8,992 nucleotides of DNA from Prevotellaceae bacterium (GCA_031267155.1 JAIRZR010000489.1:1-8992); one strand, 5' to 3'; shown: positions 1 through 6,681, counted from the stretch's first letter. Made by a program: numbers and translations. The notes: generated from the sequence alone by a model not told the origin.

Positions 1-30
1 CAAAAATACACAAAATATTTATTCTGCAAA
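1..30 (-). promoter_or_regulatory. Left-facing Bacteroidota promoter for an off-window gene
   Basis: On the minus strand a TTTG -33 box (27-30) is followed after exactly 18 nt by TATTTTTG (8-1), a perfect match to TAnnTTTG. An A-run flanks the -33 box upstream. Transcription would start just beyond the left edge, so the gene it serves is not visible. The layout mirrors the tRNA promoter at 268-297. Confidence 0.6.
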
Positions 31-38
31 TATTTTTT
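24..38. repeat. 15-nt inverted copy of promoter upstream motif (left copy)
   Basis: These 15 nt are the exact reverse complement of 260-274 (aaaaaatatttgcag on the other strand). In both places the motif carries the A-tract plus the -33 TTTG of a promoter, so the pair marks two divergent promoters with the same upstream architecture. It may reflect duplication of a promoter or a shared UP-like element. Confidence 0.7.
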
Positions 39-259
39 TCGTTTTGTTTCTATCAACGAATCGCGAGCAGATAATGAGCTTAATCTCGAATGGAAAGATT
101 TGCGCGACGGATTTGAAGCCTCATTCCGGAGAAAAACAGAATCCTCCAGTACAGAATTGTATTGCGGGTTAGGCTTGTAATAACGGATACAAAGGCAAAG
201 AATCCTGACTGTAAACCGGGGATGGCAGAAACCTCAAAATAATATTTCGCCTTTTTTTT
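39..259. other. Spacer between divergent promoters, no gene recognised
   Basis: I see no convincing coding sequence, RNA or terminator here. A 32-codon ATG frame at 74-172 has no start signal and no recognisable protein. The composition is more GC-rich than the two flanking promoters, so it could be a decayed gene, but nothing identifies it. Confidence 0.5.
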
Positions 260-297
260 AAAAAATATTTGCAGTAAATAAAAAAGTATTACCTTCG
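260..297 (+). promoter_or_regulatory. Promoter of the tRNA-Gly pair
   Basis: TTTG at 268-271, an 18-nt spacer and TACCTTCG at 290-297 (one mismatch to TAnnTTTG) form a Bacteroidota vegetative promoter, with an A-rich tract just upstream (260-265). Initiation around 302-305 gives a leader of roughly 65 nt before the first tRNA. The leader contains a small hairpin (gttc/gaac, 321-332). The HSP90-like gene has no clear promoter of its own, so it may also depend on this one. Confidence 0.65.
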
Positions 298-369
298 CAG
301 TCTGAAATGAGACATTGACAGTTCTTAGGAACAGCGCGGAAATTCATAAGTACCAATGTTTTATTTCAT

Positions 370-442
370 GCGAAAATAGCTCAGTTGGTAGAGCACAACC
401 TTGCCAAGGTTGGGGTCGCGAGTTCGAGTCTCGTTTTTCGCT
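370..442 (+). tRNA. tRNA-Gly(GCC), copy 1
   Basis: A full 73-nt cloverleaf can be drawn. The acceptor stem is gcgaaaa (370-376) with ttttcgc (435-441), and the D stem is gctc/gagc. The anticodon stem is caacc/ggttg around loop ttgccaa, with anticodon GCC at 403-405. The T stem is gcgag/ctcgt with loop ttcgagt, and the discriminator is U442. CCA is not encoded. GCC decodes GGC and GGU. The gene differs from copy 2 at only two bases, the paired positions 4 and 69 of the acceptor stem (A-U here). Confidence 0.97.
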
Positions 443-454
443 CAGGAAAAAGGA

Positions 455-467
455 CCTTATATTAAGG
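455..467 (+). other. Small hairpin in tRNA spacer
   Basis: CCTT (455-458), a 5-nt loop and AAGG (464-467) form a short hairpin between the two tRNAs. A hairpin with the same CCTT/AAGG stem follows the second tRNA at 571-583. They could be processing landmarks in a dicistronic precursor, but four-pair stems also arise by chance. Confidence 0.25.
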
Positions 468-486
468 ATTGATAAAATTGAAAAAT

Positions 487-559
487 GCGGAAATAGCTCA
501 GTTGGTAGAGCACAACCTTGCCAAGGTTGGGGTCGCGAGTTCGAGTCTCGTTTTCCGCT
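487..559 (+). tRNA. tRNA-Gly(GCC), copy 2
   Basis: A second complete 73-nt tRNA-Gly with anticodon GCC (520-522) begins 44 nt after copy 1. The acceptor stem is gcggaaa/tttccgc, so the 4:69 pair is G-C instead of A-U. All other positions are identical to copy 1, and CCA is again not encoded. The paired change keeps the helix intact, so both copies look functional. Close spacing and a single visible promoter indicate one dicistronic transcript. Confidence 0.97.
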
Positions 560-565
560 CTCTTC

Positions 566-601
566 GCAAGCCTTGTTTAAAGGTCTTTCTTGCATGTTTT
601 T
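566..601 (+). terminator. Weak candidate terminator after the tRNAs
   Basis: An outer stem GCAAG (566-570)/CTTGC (589-593) encloses a small CCTT/AAGG hairpin and is followed by a five-T run (597-601). The inner asymmetry (tcttt bulge) makes it weak. If it works only partly, some transcripts from the tRNA promoter would continue into the HSP90-like gene 23 nt downstream. Confidence 0.35.
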
Positions 602-623
602 AATTAGTGAGTAATACGAAAAA

Positions 624-2432
624 ATGTTGCTGCAGATGGAAAATTCGTACTTGTTTCAAGTCAATCTGAAAGGAATGATAGAGTTGCTTTCGGAACATAT
701 ATACAGTTCTCCAAACGTCTTTGTCAGGGAACTGCTTCAAAACGGGATAGATGCTATTACGGCGCGGAAAAGTCTCGACGAATTCTTTTCGGGAGAAATC
801 AATATTCATGTAAGCGATGACCATCCGGAAATCGTTTTTGAAGATAACGGGATGGGACTTTCGGAAGACGAAGTCCACAAATTCCTTTCCGTAATAGGGC
901 AAAGCTCGAAACGTGACGATATTCTGGAAAAAGACTATATCGGGAAATTCGGTATCGGCCTGCTTTCATGCTTTGTAGTGAGCAACGAAATAATAGTGGA
1001 AACGCGTTCGCTATACAGGCAGCACGATGGAATACGCTGGACAGGAAAAGCCGACGGTACATATACCATAGAAAAAATCGCGGAAGAAATGTCGCCCGGA
1101 ACCAAAGTCATTCTCCATCCCAAAAAGGAATGGAAACTGCTCTTTGAGGAAGAAACTCTTAAAAAGAATATCCTGTACTTCGGAAGCGCTTTGCCCACAA
1201 AAATCAGTCTGGTCAAAGGCAGCGAAAAAAACCTGCTGGTCGAAGGTACTCCCGTGTGGCTCAATCACGACAGTACAAAGGAAGAATTGCTGCAATACGG
1301 GAAGCAGGCTTTCAATATCAACTTTCTGGATGTTTTCAGAATGAGTTCGGCAACGGGCGAAATCGAAGGCGCAGGCTTTATCATGCCCTATAAAATCCAG
1401 TTTACCGGAGCCAAGGAACATAAAATCTATTTGAAAAGAATGTTTTTGTGCGAACAGGCAGGAAATCTTTTCCCCGAATGGGCTTCTTTCGTCAAATGCG
1501 TAATCAACACAAACGCTCTCAAACCCACTGCTTCCAGAGAATCGCTGATGGATAACGAAGACTTGAAAACGGCAAAAAAAGAGCTTAACCTCACATTCAA
1601 GGAATACCTTAAACTGCTGTCCGTCACAGACACAGACATACTGGAAGAAATCATCAGCATACACCACTTATATATAAAAGCCCTTGCCGCCGAAGATTCG
1701 GAACTGCTGAAACTGTTCGTGGATTACATCCCTTTCGAGACAAACAAGGGAATGTTGAATTTCAGATCGCTGAAAGCTTACAACGACGAAATATTCTATA
1801 CTCCCTCAATGGACGATTTCAGACAGATCCGACGCATTGCAGGTTCGCAGGGCAAAACGGTGATTAATGCCGCCTACAGTTTCGAGAACGACTTGATTCG
1901 CAAGATTTCAATAGTCTTTCCAGGAATCAGGATAACAAAAATCACTCCTCAGGACGTTCTATCTAATCTTGGCGAGGCGATTGTTGACGACCGGAAATTC
2001 ATGCTTTTCGAGGAAAGAGCCAATAAGGTATTGAAAGCCAGTTATTGCAAAGCCCAGATAAAAAAGTTCGAACCCGAAGATATGCCCGCAATATACGTCG
2101 CCAACGATGATGCTCTGAATAATAAGAATATAAGCAATCTCGCCAGCGCTTCAAACCCGTTTGCCTCAACCCTGCACGGTTTTATAAAGAAAAAGGAGGA
2201 ACTGATTCCGACCTTATGTTTCAACAGGGATAATACCCTGATAAACGATTTGATAGACCTTGACGATGACACAATGTTCGAGGCGGTTATAAATATCCTG
2301 TATGTGCAGTCGCTGATGCTGGGAAACTATCCTGTCAACAAAAAGGAAATGATGACTTTCAACGATTCCATATATAAACTGCTGATAATGGGGATGAGTA
2401 ATTTCTCCCAACAACTGGATCTAAGTATCTGA
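624..2432 (+). CDS. HSP90-family ATPase, non-HtpG type
   Basis: This is a cytosolic GHKL-fold ATPase of the HSP90 superfamily, 602 aa. The N-terminal nucleotide pocket is intact: ELLQNGIDA (36-44, catalytic E36, Mg-binding N40), DNGMG (74-78), IGQSSKR (91-97) and GKFGIGLLSCFVV (107-119). A middle-domain stretch (IYLKRMF, 268-274) leads to SRESL (304-308), whose arginine matches the ATP-contacting arginine of HtpG. The C-terminal ~270 residues are not recognisable as the HtpG dimerisation domain. The ELLQN, GQSSKR and LLSCF wording fits the separate ~600-aa 'HSP90 family protein' group (recalled as PRK14083) rather than canonical HtpG (ELISN, GQFGVGFYSAF). The annotated ATG has A-rich DNA and no Shine-Dalgarno; the ATG at 636 aligns better with the family's start. 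Clients are unknown. The gene stands alone after the tRNA-Gly pair. Confidence 0.9.
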   Translation: MLLQMENSYLFQVNLKGMIELLSEHIYSSPNVFVRELLQNGIDAITARKSLDEFFSGEINIHVSDDHPEIVFEDNGMGLSEDEVHKFLSVIGQSSKRDDILEKDYIGKFGIGLLSCFVVSNEIIVETRSLYRQHDGIRWTGKADGTYTIEKIAEEMSPGTKVILHPKKEWKLLFEEETLKKNILYFGSALPTKISLVKGSEKNLLVEGTPVWLNHDSTKEELLQYGKQAFNINFLDVFRMSSATGEIEGAGFIMPYKIQFTGAKEHKIYLKRMFLCEQAGNLFPEWASFVKCVINTNALKPTASRESLMDNEDLKTAKKELNLTFKEYLKLLSVTDTDILEEIISIHHLYIKALAAEDSELLKLFVDYIPFETNKGMLNFRSLKAYNDEIFYTPSMDDFRQIRRIAGSQGKTVINAAYSFENDLIRKISIVFPGIRITKITPQDVLSNLGEAIVDDRKFMLFEERANKVLKASYCKAQIKKFEPEDMPAIYVANDDALNNKNISNLASASNPFASTLHGFIKKKEELIPTLCFNRDNTLINDLIDLDDDTMFEAVINILYVQSLMLGNYPVNKKEMMTFNDSIYKLLIMGMSNFSQQLDLSI

Positions 2433-2467
2433 CGAATCCAAACCGTGATTTCTACAGAACTCCTTCT

Positions 2468-2511
2468 GTCAGCCTCGGTTTGCAGTCCGTCATTGCGGGC
2501 TGACCAGCAAT
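2468..2511. repeat. REP-like imperfect hairpins
   Basis: Two overlapping inverted repeats can be drawn: gtcagcc (2468-2474) with ggctgac (2498-2504), and attgc/gcaat (2492-2496, 2507-2511) around a GG..CC core. The word cattgcgggctgacc is the kind found in dispersed intergenic repeats. It lies just after the HSP90-like gene and may affect mRNA 3' ends. Confidence 0.4.
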
Positions 2512-2573
2512 ACATGCTGTCCCGGTTCGGACAGAATAATATCACAAGGTCGATACTGTTGTCGTCCAATGTA

Positions 2574-2611
2574 GGGGGCGACCTTGCAGTCGCCCAAAAT
2601 GCGGTCGCCCT
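2574..2611. repeat. GGGCGAC/GTCGCCC hairpin with extra half-site
   Basis: gggcgac (2576-2582) pairs perfectly with gtcgccc (2589-2595) over a 6-nt loop. A second ggtcgccc (2603-2610) can pair with gggcgacc (2576-2583) instead, giving two mutually exclusive hairpins. No T-run follows, so it is a dispersed REP-type repeat rather than a standard intrinsic terminator. A frame through it (2445-2654) has no recognisable protein. Confidence 0.5.
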
Positions 2612-2623
2612 AATCCGGATTAG
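2610..2623. repeat. Perfect 14-nt palindrome
   Basis: ctaatccggattag is its own reverse complement and abuts the GTCGCCC hairpin. It could belong to the same REP-type unit or be a dyad protein-binding site; no adjacent promoter was seen. Confidence 0.45.
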
Positions 2624-2647
2624 AGAGCGCAGCCTGAAGCAATCCAG

Positions 2648-2677
2648 TGAATAACAATAGGGAACTTCTAAAAACTC
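2648..2677. repeat. Left inverted end of mini-element plus flank
   Basis: This 30-nt stretch matches the reverse complement of 2951-2980 at 27 of 30 positions. The element proper probably starts at G2660 (GGGAACTTCTAAAAACTC). The symmetry also covers 12 nt outside that border, so either the inverted repeat is longer or the element entered a palindromic target. Confidence 0.8.
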
Positions 2678-2968
2678 TATATTTTTTCTCACTTTTTTTG
2701 AACTCATTTTTTCCAATACAGTTGATATACATTTCATTCATTGACATTTCCATAAATCCGAATATATGCTCCACCCGCGTCCAGAGGATCGCCCAATTTA
2801 CTTATCTTGCTCAGGCGGAGGTCATGAACCCAAAAACCGTAATCTTTATGCCGTTTAAATGTCTTCATCCGTATGATATTAAATTTCGGTATAAAATTAG
2901 TAATAATTATTTGATTGACAAAATATTATTACATTTACTTTGAAAAAAGTGAGTTTTTAGAAGCCCCC
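2660..2968 (-). mobile_element. Internally deleted IS5-family element (MITE-like)
   Basis: A 309-bp segment is bounded by 18-bp inverted ends (16 of 18 matching), with TA directly outside both borders (2658-2659, 2969-2970) as a possible 2-bp target duplication. Its interior, read on the minus strand, encodes only the first ~30 and a C-terminal ~23 residues of an IS5-type transposase, joined with a frame change. This is the structure expected of a MITE formed by internal deletion from a full-length IS. It cannot encode a transposase but could be moved by a related full-length element. It lies between two convergent genes. Confidence 0.75.
2709..2868 (-). pseudogene. IS5-family transposase remnant (N- and C-terminal pieces)
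   Basis: On the minus strand the ATG at 2868 begins MKTFKRHKDYGFWVHDLRL, running on to SKISKLGDPLD (to 2779), the usual opening of Bacteroidota IS5 transposases. One nucleotide later, in another frame, comes RVEHIFGFMEMSM (from 2777), then NEMYINCIGK (ending 2709). RVEH is the conserved block near the catalytic Glu and the C-terminus; IS5 itself has RARVEHPF. The DDE core between these pieces, normally over 200 residues, is missing. So is the expected tail after CIGK, where the sequence instead runs into the inverted end. The protein is non-functional. Confidence 0.75.
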
Positions 2969-2980
2969 TATTGTAATTCA
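2951..2980. repeat. Right inverted end of mini-element plus flank
   Basis: This is the partner of 2648-2677. Element border C2968; TA follows at 2969-2970. A stretch matching this end's neighbouring ctcactttttt occurs about 11 nt deeper in the left end (2688-2699), so the left end has gained or the right end has lost a short segment. Confidence 0.8.
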
Positions 2981-3083
2981 TAAAATGAGACGCAACTATT
3001 TTTCAATAGCCCACCCTGCGGACAATTGAAGAGCGAATTTTTGCCGTACACCCAAGCAAATTCTGTAAATCCTGCTCCTGTTA
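2981..3083. other. Short intergenic stretch at convergent 3' ends
   Basis: No gene or strong hairpin/T-run terminator was found for the minus-strand cluster that ends at 3084. Only a weak CAAT...ATTG symmetry (about 3004-3029) is present, so the termination point of this transcript is not evident. Confidence 0.4.
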
Positions 3084-4064
3084 TCAAAACAGCGCTGTAA
3101 TAGCAGAAGCAATTATCAGCAGCAGGAAAAGGGAATTTGCAATGATATTTTTATTGATTTTAACGAACAGGATTCTCAGGCGCACTGTTGTAGAGACAAT
3201 TATTATCTGAAGCATTAATTTGCTTTCGGGAGCGAAAAGCAGGAATATCAGTATCGAAGCGTACATTATCATATCGAATGAACGCATGCAGGATATTGTT
3301 TTTTGATTTATTCCGCTACCTCTTGACTTTGCCGGCATTAGTATTTCCGTGGCAAGCAGCACAAGGATAAATATGCAGAAAATATACTGGGATACGCTCA
3401 TCTCCACAATTCTCAACGACAAATCGTCAGGAACGGCGCCGTTTATCGTCGATTCAATCGGATACAGCCAGTTTCCCGTGGAAAAATGGAAAATGAAAAT
3501 GGAAAAATAGAAGGGAACGAGGAATCCCGCGATTGAAATTATCCAGTCCCTGAACTTGACAATCTTGAACCGGTACAGCGAAATTATATGCGGAATAAAC
3601 AGATATACCGAACAGTCATAAAAGAGACTTGCCATGCCAAGATACATCGCCGACAAAAATATCCCCTTATTATCAGACTGTTTCCTGTATGTGCCGAAAA
3701 GCGTATTGCATGACAGGAGTATGAAAACCGTAGCAAAATGAATTTCGGACAGGGGATGCAGATACGAAAAACCTCCGGCTTGAATAATCCATAGCCATAC
3801 CAGCAGGTGTTCCCTGCCCGTGAAGGACAGATTGTCGTAATTGATTTTGTAAATCAGTAATCCGCCTGCCAGCATCAGCGCCATGGAAATCAGGAGAGAC
3901 AGGCGTCCGTGAAAAATATCCGCAAACTCCTTAAACACGGAATGTTTCCACTCTGCCGTGTCGGGAATATCAAAAAACAAATCCCTGGAATACAGCAGCA
4001 GCAATATAAGCAAAGCAAACATCAGAATCCTGAATACCTTGCGTCTTATATTGTCGAATATCAT
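3084..4064 (-). CDS. DUF6427-like polytopic membrane protein
   Basis: An integral inner-membrane protein of 326 aa and unknown function. Hydrophobic segments lie at about 12-26, 55-72, 87-103, 108-124, 136-160, 173-193, 226-243, 266-279, 283-293 and 309-326, so about eight to ten spans. There is no cleavable signal peptide; the first span acts as anchor. The central part (NKGIFLSAMYLGMASLFY, 132-149, then the FRDWIISIAGFLVPFYFS block, 171-188) resembles the DUF6427 family, recalled as restricted to Bacteroidota and sometimes mislabelled as beta-carotene monooxygenase. The ATG lies 14 nt after the argS stop, so it is the last gene of the argS transcript. No catalytic motif was recognised. Family assignment is by recall, moderately sure. 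Confidence 0.7.
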   Translation of the reverse strand: MIFDNIRRKVFRILMFALLILLLLYSRDLFFDIPDTAEWKHSVFKEFADIFHGRLSLLISMALMLAGGLLIYKINYDNLSFTGREHLLVWLWIIQAGGFSYLHPLSEIHFATVFILLSCNTLFGTYRKQSDNKGIFLSAMYLGMASLFYDCSVYLFIPHIISLYRFKIVKFRDWIISIAGFLVPFYFSIFIFHFSTGNWLYPIESTINGAVPDDLSLRIVEMSVSQYIFCIFILVLLATEILMPAKSRGSGINQKTISCMRSFDMIMYASILIFLLFAPESKLMLQIIIVSTTVRLRILFVKINKNIIANSLFLLLIIASAITALF

Positions 4065-4078
4065 TTTAGATAAGCATA

Positions 4079-5854
4079 TTACATTTTTTCAGGAACGTTT
4101 ATTCCCAGCAGGTTCATTCCCTTTTTGATTATTTCCGCAATCAGGAACGACAGGGCAAGGCGCATGTTTTTGTTTGCGATATTTTCCTCTTTCAGAATGG
4201 GATAATCGTGATAGAACTGGTTGTATTCCTTCGCCAGATCGTAAATGTAATTGGCAATCAGCGCAGGCGAGAAATTTTCTCCCGCAAGCCTGACTGTTTC
4301 GGGAAACGTGTCTGCCAGCTTAATCAGTTCCAGTTCCTTACTGTCCGGAGTAGCCATAAGCAGCCCGTCAAAGAAAGACGCGCTTTCATTCCTGCGCAGA
4401 ATGGATTTTATCCTTGCGTGCGTATACTGGATAAAGGAAGCGGTATTACCGTTGAAATCAATGGATTCCTTTGGATTGAAAAGCATGGTTTTTTTGGGAT
4501 CGACTTTAAGAATGAAATACTTCAAAGCGCCCAAACCTATCATATTGACAATACTGTCAGCTTCTTCGCCTGTCATTTCATTGAGTTTGCCCAGCTCTTC
4601 CGACACTTCCCTTGCCGTGCGGAGCATTTCTTCAACAAGATCATCCGCGTCAACCACAGTGCCTTCCCTCGATTTCATCCTGCCTTCGGGCAATTCCACC
4701 ATTCCGTACGAAAGATGGTAGATATCGTCCGACCATTTGTAGCCAAGTTTAAGGAGAATAAGTTTAAGCGCCTGGAAATGGTAATTCTGCTCGTTTCCAA
4801 CGACGTATATCATTTTGTCGAATCTGTACTCGTCGAAACGCTGTTCCGCCGTTCCCAAATCCTGTGTCATATACACGGATGTTCCGTCGCTGCGCAGGAG
4901 CAGTTTCTGATCCAGACCCTCGCCTGTGAGGTCAATCCACACCGAACTGTCTTCCCTTTTGGAGAATATTTTCTTAGACAGACCTTCCTCCACAATTTTT
5001 TTGCCCAGCACCCAGGTATTTGATTCGTAATACGTTTTATCGAACGACACGCCAAGACTGCGGTAAGTTTCATCAAATCCTGCATATACCCAGCCATTCA
5101 TTTTTGTCCACAGTGCAATTGTCTCCGGATCTCTGGCTTCCCATTTACGCAGCATTTCGCGCGCTTCCACAAAGATTGGAGCGCTGTTTTCGGCTTCTGC
5201 CCGTGCTACTCCTCTGTTTACGAGGTCTTCAATCTGCGATTTATATTCCCTGTCGAACTTCACATAGTAGTTTCCAACCAGATGGTCGCCTTTTTCCCCG
5301 GAGCTTTCGGGAGTTTCACCGTTTGCGAAATTCAGCCATGCAGTCATTGACTTGCATATATGGATTCCCCTGTCGTTTACCAGATTGACCTTTATGACTT
5401 CGTGTCCGCAGGCTTCAAGAATCTTCGAAACCGACCAGCCAAGCAAAATATTGCGTATATGTCCCAGATGCAGGGGCTTGTTTGTGTTTGGAGAAGAATA
5501 TTCCACCATAACCCGCTTGCCTGCAGGCGCATGGAAACCGAAATTTCCGTCTTTGATAAATTCCGTAAGCTTTTCGAGCCATAAGAACGGTTTCAGCTTT
5601 ATATTCAAAAAACCTTTGACGATATTTACAGAATCAACAATAAACAGACGCTTCAACAGGCGATCTCCCAATTCTTTGGCGGTCTGTTCCGGCGACTTCC
5701 GGCTCCATTTCAGGAACGGAAAAATTACCAGAGTATAGTCGCCTTCAAACTCTTTCCTTGTCCTTTGAACCTGCACAGGGATCTCCGGAATGTCGGGATA
5801 TAATTCTTTGATAATATCTACGATATGCGTCTTAATGATGTTTTCTATGTCCAT
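4079..5854 (-). CDS. argS: Arginyl-tRNA synthetase
   Basis: A cytoplasmic class Ic enzyme that charges tRNA-Arg using ATP; arginyl-tRNA synthetases need the tRNA for amino-acid activation. At 591 aa it is of normal length. The N-terminal additional domain spans about 1-88. The Rossmann catalytic core starts with SSPNTNKPLHLGH (120-132), containing the HIGH motif as HLGH (129-132), followed by VNDRGIHICKSM (159-170). The KMSKS loop has the family's altered form GRMKSREG (391-398), which carries on as TVVDADDLV. An alpha-helical DALR anticodon-binding domain occupies about 473-591 (FIQYTHARI, 474-482). It lies 50 nt after gpmA and 14 nt before the membrane-protein gene, so it is probably cotranscribed with both. 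Confidence 0.97.
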   Translation of the reverse strand: MDIENIIKTHIVDIIKELYPDIPEIPVQVQRTRKEFEGDYTLVIFPFLKWSRKSPEQTAKELGDRLLKRLFIVDSVNIVKGFLNIKLKPFLWLEKLTEFIKDGNFGFHAPAGKRVMVEYSSPNTNKPLHLGHIRNILLGWSVSKILEACGHEVIKVNLVNDRGIHICKSMTAWLNFANGETPESSGEKGDHLVGNYYVKFDREYKSQIEDLVNRGVARAEAENSAPIFVEAREMLRKWEARDPETIALWTKMNGWVYAGFDETYRSLGVSFDKTYYESNTWVLGKKIVEEGLSKKIFSKREDSSVWIDLTGEGLDQKLLLRSDGTSVYMTQDLGTAEQRFDEYRFDKMIYVVGNEQNYHFQALKLILLKLGYKWSDDIYHLSYGMVELPEGRMKSREGTVVDADDLVEEMLRTAREVSEELGKLNEMTGEEADSIVNMIGLGALKYFILKVDPKKTMLFNPKESIDFNGNTASFIQYTHARIKSILRRNESASFFDGLLMATPDSKELELIKLADTFPETVRLAGENFSPALIANYIYDLAKEYNQFYHDYPILKEENIANKNMRLALSFLIAEIIKKGMNLLGINVPEKM

Positions 5855-5889
5855 AGCGATAAAAATCTCAATTCCTGAAGTCTAAAGTC

Positions 5890-5902
5890 CGCGAATTACG
5901 CG
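5890..5902 (-). other. Small CGCG hairpin between gpmA and argS
   Basis: CGCG-aatta-CGCG forms a four-pair stem three nucleotides after the gpmA stop in transcription order. No T-run follows on the minus strand, so it does not look like an intrinsic terminator; it may protect an mRNA end. The octamer gcgaatta is also directly repeated here (5891-5898, 5900-5907). Confidence 0.3.
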
Positions 5903-5904
5903 AA

Positions 5905-6648
5905 TTATTTTTTTCCCTGATTTGCGACCGCAGCCATTTTCCTGCTGATTTCGTCCGGATCGCCCAGGAAATAATCTTTAAGAAGATTCATATCGTCGTC
6001 AAATTCAAAAACGTAAGGGATTGCAGTAGGGAGATTCAGGCTTACGATTTCGGAATCGGAGATGTTTTTCAAAAACTTGATGATCGCCCTCAGACTGTTG
6101 CCGTGGGCAGCGATTATAATCTGCTCATACTGTTTCAGGGAGGGTACAATTACCTTTTCCCAGTATGGAACGGCTCTTTCGACTGTCTCCTTCAGGGATT
6201 CGGTTAACGGGAGTTCGCAGTCTTTCAATTCGCTGTAGCGGATATCGGCACGCGGATTGCGGGGATCGCCGGATGCAAGAGGCGCCGGCGCAATGTCATA
6301 GCTTCTGCGCCATACAAGAACCTGGTCTTCACCGTATTTTGCAGCCGTTTCCGCCTTGTTGAGTCCCTGCAGCATTCCATAGTGTTTTTCGTTCAGTCTC
6401 CATGACTTTTCAACGGGAATCCAGTCCAGATCCATGATATCCAGGACTCCGTTCAAAGTCTTGACAGCTCTTTTCAGATAGGAAGTATATGCTTTCTGAA
6501 AACAGAAGCCGTTTTCTTTCAGGGTCTTGCCCGCTAAAACCGCTTCTTCCACTCCTTTTGGCGACAGATCAACATCTGTCCAGCCTGTAAATCTGTTTTC
6601 GTTATTCCAAACGCTTTCTCCATGACGGAGCAATACTACTTTTTTCAT
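5905..6648 (-). CDS. gpmA: 2,3-bisphosphoglycerate-dependent phosphoglycerate mutase
   Basis: Interconverts 3- and 2-phosphoglycerate in glycolysis and gluconeogenesis through a phosphohistidine intermediate; cytosolic. At 247 aa it matches the usual ~250. The N-terminal LRHGES motif (7-12) supplies nucleophile H9 and R8. R60 lies in SYLKRAV, the general acid/base is E87 in LNEKHYG, and H182 lies in AHGNS. All are offset by two from the E. coli GpmA numbering (R10, H11, R62, E89, H184), so the active site is complete. ENRFTGWTDVDLS (17-29) is a typical dPGM block. The start ATG is unambiguous. It is the second gene of the cluster, 33 nt after tsaC. Confidence 0.97.
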   Translation of the reverse strand: MKKVVLLRHGESVWNNENRFTGWTDVDLSPKGVEEAVLAGKTLKENGFCFQKAYTSYLKRAVKTLNGVLDIMDLDWIPVEKSWRLNEKHYGMLQGLNKAETAAKYGEDQVLVWRRSYDIAPAPLASGDPRNPRADIRYSELKDCELPLTESLKETVERAVPYWEKVIVPSLKQYEQIIIAAHGNSLRAIIKFLKNISDSEIVSLNLPTAIPYVFEFDDDMNLLKDYFLGDPDEISRKMAAVANQGKK

Positions 6649-6681
6649 TATCTAATCTGTTTATTATTTATTATTCAATCA

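Noticed and set aside
74..172. 32-codon ATG frame upstream of the tRNAs
   Set aside because: No promoter or ribosome-binding context, no recognisable protein, and a length expected by chance.
314..319. TTGACA as a sigma70-type -35 box before the tRNAs
   Set aside because: Bacteroidota use a different consensus, and a matching promoter already lies at 268-297.
370..559. Tandem tRNA-Gly as an attachment-site duplication left by an integrative element
   Set aside because: Both copies are full length with an independent compensatory pair, there is no integrase, and no element lies between them.
315..614. Open frames on both strands across the tRNA region (99 and 83 codons)
   Set aside because: They translate the tRNA repeats themselves, showing as a repeated peptide; the tRNA cloverleafs explain the sequence.
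2445..2654. 69-codon plus-strand frame after the HSP90-like gene
   Set aside because: It is made of REP-like hairpin sequence and has no homology I can recognise.
2647..2943. 98-codon plus-strand frame over the mini-element
   Set aside because: It runs antisense to the transposase remnant and begins in the inverted repeat.
4208..5023. 271-codon plus-strand frame opposite argS
   Set aside because: It lies wholly within argS on the opposite strand; argS has complete catalytic motifs.
4079..5854. argS as defective because a KMSKS motif is missing
   Set aside because: Many arginyl-tRNA synthetases carry an altered loop; MKSREG with the following VDADDLV is normal for the family.
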